A DNA stretch of 64,000 nt, taken from the NCBI GenBank assembly GCA_963751835.1, contig CAVVWD010000011.1, forward strand, positions 248,001 to 312,000, written 5' to 3'. This stretch comes from JACVRW01 sp963751835 (GTDB taxonomy: Bacteria > Actinomycetota > Thermoleophilia > Solirubrobacterales > Thermoleophilaceae). Below the pieces are notes generated by a model that was not told where the DNA came from, searched no databases, and worked only from the letters and a program-made list of their open reading frames with translations. Each line of letters starts with the position of its first letter. The stretch's first letter is position 1. Shown here in pieces: positions 59,870 through 64,000 of this stretch. Both the position numbers and the translations under genes were made by a program.

Positions 59870-61491
59870 GGCGTCGGGCGGTGCGCGGTTACCGCAGCAC
59901 GCAGGATCACCGCGGCCGGTCCCTCCTCGCCGAACGCCCACTCGAGCGCGCCGGCCAGCTCGGGCGGCTCGACGGTCCGGGCGGGCACGCCGAAGCCGCT
60001 GCACACGACCTCGAAGTCCGGCTGGACGAGGTCCACGGAGTGGGTGGCGGCGAACGCGTCGCGCTGGTACTCGCGCAGGATGCCGTAGCCGCGGTCGTCG
60101 ACTATCAGGAGCTTGGCCGGCAGCCCGTGCTGGCGCGCGCTGGCGAGCTCCTGCAGCGTGTAGAGGACGCCGCCGTCCCCCATCACGGCGAGCGTGGGCT
60201 CGCCAGGCCGCGCCGCCTGCGCGCCGAGCGCCGCGGGCCACGCGTAGCCGAGCGTCCCCGAGCCGAGCGGGTAGAGGAACGTCCGCGGCTTCTCCACAGG
60301 CAGGTGGGCCGCGGCCCAGTAGCCCATGATCGTCATGTCCCAGGCGATCACCGCGTCGGGCCCTGCCACGGCCAGGATGTCGCGCAGGATCCCGCGCTCG
60401 AGCTCGCGGCCCTGCTCGTCGAGCCCTGCGGCGATGCGCGCGCGCAGCGCCTCGACGCGGCGCTCGGCGTCTCCGTCCTCCTCACGCCCCGGGACGAGCG
60501 GCACGAGCGCGGCGAGCGCGGCAGCGGCGTCGCCCACCAGCGCCAGCGCCTCGTAGTTGGACCCGATCCGCTCGGGCGCGGCGTCGATGTGGATCAGCCG
60601 GCCGGAGGGTCGCAGCTCGTACTGGCGCGTGGTCTCGGCGCCGAGCTCGGTTCCGACGCAGAGCACCACGTCGGCATCGGCCAGGAGCTCTCCGAACGCG
60701 GCGTCGTCACAGGCGGAGCCCACGCATAGTGGATGACCGGCCGGGAAGGCGCCCTTGCCCATGTACGTCGTTGCAACCGGCGCGCGCAGGCGCTCCGCGA
60801 GCTCACGCAGCTCGGCCCAGGCCCCGGAGCGTTCGACGCCGCCGCCGGCCCAGATGACGGGGCGTTCGGCGGCGGCGAGCAGCGCGGCGGCCTCGGCGGC
60901 GAGCTCAGCGGCCGGCGCCACCGCCCGTTCCGGAGAGCCGTCGAGCGTCGACGCGGGCGCCGCCCCGGCAGGCCCGTCGAGCACGTCCACGGGCACCTCC
61001 AGGTAGACCGGCCCGCTCGGCGGCGTGAGCGCGACCCGCCAGGCGTCGGCCACGAGCTCAGCCAGCCCGGCGGCGCTCTCGGCCCGGCGCGCCTGCTTGA
61101 CGATCGGCGCGAAGCTCGCCAACTGGTCCGGCAGGTCGTGGAGGAAGCCGCGGTTGCGCCCGATCAGATCGCGCGGGATCTGGCTCGAGAGCGCGAGCAC
61201 CGGGACGTGCGCTGTCGCGCTCTCCATCAGCGCGGTGAGCGAGTTGAGCGCGCCGGGCCCGGTCGAGAGCAGGAGCGGCGCCACACGGCCGCTCGCCCGC
61301 GCGTAGCCGTCGGCGGCGAAGCCGGCGCAGAGCTCGGTCCGCATCCCGAGCGTGGCGATCGGGCTCTCGCGGAGGCCCTCCCAGATGGCGAGCGCGTGGG
61401 TTCCGGGCACGCCGAAGACGGCGCTCGCGCCGAGCTCCTCGAGCGCGCCGACCACCACGTCGCCGCCACGGGCCCGCTGTTTGACAGTCAT
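59866..61491 (-). CDS. ThDP-dependent enzyme, acetolactate-synthase/decarboxylase-like
   Basis: The protein has 541 residues from ATG at 61491. FGVPGTHALAIWEGL and MRTELCAGFAADGYARASG carry the catalytic Glu. LAVMGDGGVLYTLQELASARQHGLPAKLLIVDDRGYG is the ThDP motif, with DD in place of the usual GDG...N pattern, so Mg coordination may differ. The upstream middle domain is partly Ala-rich. It could be a 2-keto-acid decarboxylase or carboligase using the product of the downstream aminotransferase. Divergent from the amino-acid ABC genes. Confidence 0.85.
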   Translation of the reverse strand: MTVKQRARGGDVVVGALEELGASAVFGVPGTHALAIWEGLRESPIATLGMRTELCAGFAADGYARASGRVAPLLLSTGPGALNSLTALMESATAHVPVLALSSQIPRDLIGRNRGFLHDLPDQLASFAPIVKQARRAESAAGLAELVADAWRVALTPPSGPVYLEVPVDVLDGPAGAAPASTLDGSPERAVAPAAELAAEAAALLAAAERPVIWAGGGVERSGAWAELRELAERLRAPVATTYMGKGAFPAGHPLCVGSACDDAAFGELLADADVVLCVGTELGAETTRQYELRPSGRLIHIDAAPERIGSNYEALALVGDAAAALAALVPLVPGREEDGDAERRVEALRARIAAGLDEQGRELERGILRDILAVAGPDAVIAWDMTIMGYWAAAHLPVEKPRTFLYPLGSGTLGYAWPAALGAQAARPGEPTLAVMGDGGVLYTLQELASARQHGLPAKLLIVDDRGYGILREYQRDAFAATHSVDLVQPDFEVVCSGFGVPARTVEPPELAGALEWAFGEEGPAAVILRAAVTAHRPTP

Positions 61492-61502
61492 CGGCGCAAG
61501 CA

Positions 61503-61536
61503 CTTATAACTGACGCGCCAATCAGGCGGTCTGATT
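61503..61536. promoter_or_regulatory. divergent control region with palindrome AATCAG-GCGGT-CTGATT
   Basis: The arms 61520-61525 and 61531-61536 form a perfect 6-bp inverted repeat with a 5-bp spacer, likely an operator. On the minus strand TATAAG (61503-61508) is 11 bases before the ThDP-enzyme ATG and is a good -10. On the plus strand the ABC gene starts 28 bases after the palindrome. Confidence 0.5.
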
Positions 61537-61563
61537 TCGAGTCAACCTGGGGAGGGGGATTTG

Positions 61564-62436
61564 GTGCGCCGGCAAGGGATGGGAGGGGCTGGACTGAGGT
61601 GGGCGCTTTGGATGGCCGCGGTGCTGCTGGCCGCGCTCGCACTCGCCGCATGCGGCGACGATGACGACGACGGCGGCGGCAACGGCGGCGGCGGAGGTGG
61701 AGGGGGCGGCTCCGAGCAGGCCGAGCTCGACCTTTACGAGGAGGGTCAGCTGACCGTCGGAGCCGAGTTCCCCGTCAAGGGGTTCATCGAGCTTCCGATC
61801 GACGACCCGAAGGGCTTCGAGGTCGACTTCGCCGACGCCCTGGCGAAGGAGATGGGAGTGCCGAAGGTGCAGTGGGTCTCGACGCCCTTCGCCGGCCTCT
61901 TCTCGCCCGCGCCGAAGCCGTTCGACATGTCAATCCAGGAGGTCACGATCACGGACGAGCGCGCCAAGGTCGTCGACTTCAGCGTTCCCTACTTCGACGC
62001 CAACCAGGGCTTCCTGATCGCGAAGGGCGGGCCAGCTGAGGGCGTGCAGTCGATCGCCGACATGAAGGGACTCCTGTTCGGGTTCCAGGCGGCCACCACC
62101 GGCGGTGCCTACATCCAGGACAAGATCCAGCCCGACGAGCAGCCGCGGGAGTTCACGACGCTTCCCGCAGCCACCCAGGCGCTCGCCAACGGGCAGATCG
62201 ACGCGTTCCTGATGGACGTGGCGATCGGCTCGCAGATCGTCAAGGCGCGCGGCGAGCAGATCGCCATGCCGGGCCAGTTCAAGACCGACGAGCAGTACGG
62301 CGTGGTGTTCGAGAAGGGCAACCCCCTCAGGGCGGAGGTGAACAAGGCGATCGAGGCCCTCAAGGCCGACGGGACGCTCGAGCGGCTGCAGGCCAAGTGG
62401 TTCCCCGGCACCGAGGACCTGCCCGCCCTGCAGTAG
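61564..62436 (+). CDS. polar amino-acid ABC transporter substrate-binding lipoprotein
   Basis: The protein has about 290 residues; starts are possible at TTG 61561 or GTG 61564, behind GGGAGGGGG. The signal is LLAALALAAC, followed by a poly-Asp and poly-Gly linker. FEVDFADALAKEMGVPKVQWV, PFDMSIQEVTITDERAKVVDFSVPYFDANQGF and AFLMDVAIGSQIV match the SBP_bac_3 (HisJ/GlnH) amino-acid binding family. It delivers the substrate to the permease and ATPase that follow. Confidence 0.88.
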   Translation: MRRQGMGGAGLRWALWMAAVLLAALALAACGDDDDDGGGNGGGGGGGGGSEQAELDLYEEGQLTVGAEFPVKGFIELPIDDPKGFEVDFADALAKEMGVPKVQWVSTPFAGLFSPAPKPFDMSIQEVTITDERAKVVDFSVPYFDANQGFLIAKGGPAEGVQSIADMKGLLFGFQAATTGGAYIQDKIQPDEQPREFTTLPAATQALANGQIDAFLMDVAIGSQIVKARGEQIAMPGQFKTDEQYGVVFEKGNPLRAEVNKAIEALKADGTLERLQAKWFPGTEDLPALQ

Positions 62437-62451
62437 CTTTCCGCGCTCCAT

Positions 62452-63327
62452 ATGTCCGGGATCGGCTTCGGCACTCCCATCGAGCCCGAGGGGCCCGCCG
62501 GAACTGGGGCGCTCGACACGGCTCGCCGCGGCTCGCAGCGCCGCAACCTCGTCATCTCGACGGTCAGCACGGTGATCTTCTTCGCCCTGGTGATCGGGGT
62601 GATCGCGGCGTCGCCGGGCGCCAACAAGGTCGTCGACTCGTTCTTTTCCACGACCGGCTTCAAGGACAGCTTCGAGCCGATCGCCGAGGGCTTCTGGCTG
62701 AACGTGAAGCTGATGCTGGCGGCCGAGGCCTTCGTGCTCGTGCTCGGCCTGCTGGTGGCGGTGATCCGCAGCCTTCCCGGCCCGGTGCTCGCGCCATTGC
62801 GGCTGGTCGCGCTGATCTACACGGACGTGTTCCGCGGGATCCCGCTCATTCTCGTGATCTTCATGGTCGGCCTCGGGCTGCCCGCGCTACGGCTCGAGTT
62901 CTTCTCGACCCTGTCGGTGTTCACCTACGGGGTGATCTCGCTCGTGCTCGTCTACTCGGCCTACGTGGCCGAGGTCTACCGCGCCGGCATCGAGTCCATC
63001 CATCCAAGCCAGGCGGCGGCTGCCCGCTCGCTCGGGCTGACGCAGTTCCAGTCGATGCGCTTCGTGATCCTCCCCCAGGCCATCCGGCGTGTGGTCCCAC
63101 CGCTCCTCAACGACTTCATCGGGCTCCAGAAGGACACCGCGCTGATCGGCCTGCTCGGGCTGGTCGAGGTGGCCCGGGCGGCTGAGAACTACGCCGCCGA
63201 GACGTTCAACTTCACCGGCTACACGATGGCCGCGCTGCTGTTCATCGCAGTCACGATCCCTCTGGCGCGGACCACCGACTGGCTCATCGACCGCGACCGT
63301 AGGCGAATGGCCGGCGCGACCGCATGA
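62452..63327 (+). CDS. amino-acid ABC transporter permease
   Basis: The protein has 291 residues. VYSAYVAEVYRAGIESIHPSQAAAARSLGLTQFQSMRFVILPQAIRRVVPPLLN is the EAA loop of the HisM/GlnP-type family, which contacts the ATPase. About five hydrophobic segments. The N-terminal ~35 residues are hydrophilic. ATG 15 bases after the binding-protein stop. Its stop shares ATGA with the next gene. Confidence 0.92.
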   Translation: MSGIGFGTPIEPEGPAGTGALDTARRGSQRRNLVISTVSTVIFFALVIGVIAASPGANKVVDSFFSTTGFKDSFEPIAEGFWLNVKLMLAAEAFVLVLGLLVAVIRSLPGPVLAPLRLVALIYTDVFRGIPLILVIFMVGLGLPALRLEFFSTLSVFTYGVISLVLVYSAYVAEVYRAGIESIHPSQAAAARSLGLTQFQSMRFVILPQAIRRVVPPLLNDFIGLQKDTALIGLLGLVEVARAAENYAAETFNFTGYTMAALLFIAVTIPLARTTDWLIDRDRRRMAGATA

Positions 63328-64000
63328 ACGCCGCCGCGCCGGTTCTGCGCCTCGAGCAGGTCTACAAGCGCTACGGCGATGTCGAGGTCCTCAACGGCGT
63401 CGACCTGGACGTGGCGGAGGGCGACGTGGTCTGCCTGATCGGGGCGTCCGGCTCCGGCAAGTCGACGCTGCTCAAGTGCTCGAACCTGATCGAGCCGATC
63501 AGCGCCGGGCGGATCCTGCTCGAGGGCGAGGAGATCACCTCCGAGCAGACCGACCCCGACCGCGTGCGCCGCCACATCGGGATCGTCTTCCAGGCCTTCA
63601 ACCTGTTCCCGCACATGGACGTGATCTCCAACGTGACGCTGGCGCCGCGGCGCGTGCTCGGCATGCCGCAGCGAGCGGCGGAGGAGCGGGCGCGCGACCT
63701 GCTCGACCGCTTCGGGCTGGCGGAGAAGGAGGGCGAGTACCCCGACCGCCTCTCGGGCGGCCAGCAGCAGCGCGCCGCGATCGCGCGCGCGCTCGCGATG
63801 CAGCCACGGCTGCTGCTGCTCGACGAGGTCACGAGCGCGCTCGACCCGGAGCTCGTCGGCGAGGTGCTCACCGTGATCCGCGAGCTGGCCGAGACCGGCA
63901 TGACGATGGTGATCGCCACGCACGAGATGGGCTTCGCCCGGCAGCTTGCCGACCGCGTGTGCTTCCTCTACGAGGGCGTGATCCTCGAGCAAGGCCCGCC
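63324..64000 (+). CDS. amino-acid ABC transporter ATPase (3' truncated by window)
   Basis: ATG at 63324 gives LRLEQVYKRYGDVEVLNGVDL. The Walker A motif is GASGSGKSTLLKC, the Q-loop FQAFNLFPHM, the signature LSGGQQQRAAIARALA, the Walker B LLLLDEVTSALDPE, and the switch His ATHEMGF. All motifs of a GlnQ/HisP-type polar amino-acid ATPase are present before the window ends, about 15 residues short. It is the motor of the importer encoded by the two preceding genes. Confidence 0.93.
   Translation, partial: MNAAAPVLRLEQVYKRYGDVEVLNGVDLDVAEGDVVCLIGASGSGKSTLLKCSNLIEPISAGRILLEGEEITSEQTDPDRVRRHIGIVFQAFNLFPHMDVISNVTLAPRRVLGMPQRAAEERARDLLDRFGLAEKEGEYPDRLSGGQQQRAAIARALAMQPRLLLLDEVTSALDPELVGEVLTVIRELAETGMTMVIATHEMGFARQLADRVCFLYEGVILEQGP

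Noticed and set aside
61640..61720. Asp-rich and Gly-rich runs in two lipoproteins (also at ~8600) as a special repeat system
   Set aside because: They are linkers after lipoboxes, a common feature of high-GC actinobacterial lipoproteins, and need no separate explanation.

Overview
The window is a 64-kb chromosomal stretch from a very GC-rich bacterium. The gene content suggests an actinobacterium, most plausibly Thermoleophilia (Solirubrobacterales or Gaiellales-like). This is inference: the evidence is high GC, frequent GTG/TTG starts, many 4-bp GTGA/ATGA stop-start overlaps, an F420-type luciferase-like oxidoreductase, a GH15 trehalase-like enzyme, a MerR-cyclase fusion and lipoproteins with Asp/Gly-rich linkers. 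I see no phage, transposase, CRISPR, rRNA or tRNA, so this is housekeeping and accessory metabolism.

Region 1 (1-1922) has the end of an aldehyde dehydrogenase, a cysteine-free dehydrogenase-like partner, an isoprenylcysteine-methyltransferase-like membrane protein and a 51-residue membrane peptide. Region 2 (1934-12773, all minus) is a nucleoside import and salvage cluster. In transcription order it encodes a CYTH-cytidine deaminase fusion, purine nucleoside phosphorylase, thymidine/pyrimidine phosphorylase, adenosine deaminase, a BMP-type lipoprotein, an ABC ATPase, two permeases and an unknown 570-residue protein whose C-terminus resembles a nucleoside phosphorylase. Uracil phosphoribosyltransferase diverges from it at 12841. 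Imported nucleosides would be deaminated, phosphorolysed and partly re-captured as UMP.

Region 3 (13489-23337) has tilS, a MerR-adenylate cyclase, an AcrA1-like double-Rossmann reductase, a secreted beta-propeller, an epimerase-acyltransferase pair, two coiled-coil/basic-tail proteins and a second nucleoside phosphorylase. Region 4 (23350-41000) has a three-domain cell-wall hydrolase behind a structured leader, a cupin, a sirtuin, a split and permuted FadB-like beta-oxidation pair, PadR-SRPBCC, a luciferase-like oxidoreductase, a GH15 enzyme, an SDR, an FAD monooxygenase divergent from a large LuxR regulator, and an acyl-CoA dehydrogenase behind a clear promoter/operator.

Region 5 (41082-57614) has small acidic proteins, an AlkA glycosylase, a DUF455 ferritin-like/ATP-grasp pair, a Ca2+/H+ antiporter, an M28 peptidase, ClpP, an SRPBCC-ArsR pair with a tandem operator, LysE, TerC, an aldo/keto reductase, a glycolipid-binding-like protein, two export-signal proteins and an ArsA ATPase with a small partner. 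Region 6 (57622-64000) has a second acyl-CoA dehydrogenase, an aminotransferase, a ThDP enzyme and a polar amino-acid ABC transporter cut by the window end.

Nine single-base indels disrupt six genes. Each gene's total length modulo 3 agrees with the inferred indels, and the flanking protein sequence is intact, so assembly error is more likely than decay. The most unusual non-coding signals are a dispersed hairpin-bearing element in convergent intergenic regions, a perfect tandem operator at 48827-48868, and a recurring TAGNNT hexamer 6-20 bases upstream of starts that implies very short leaders.
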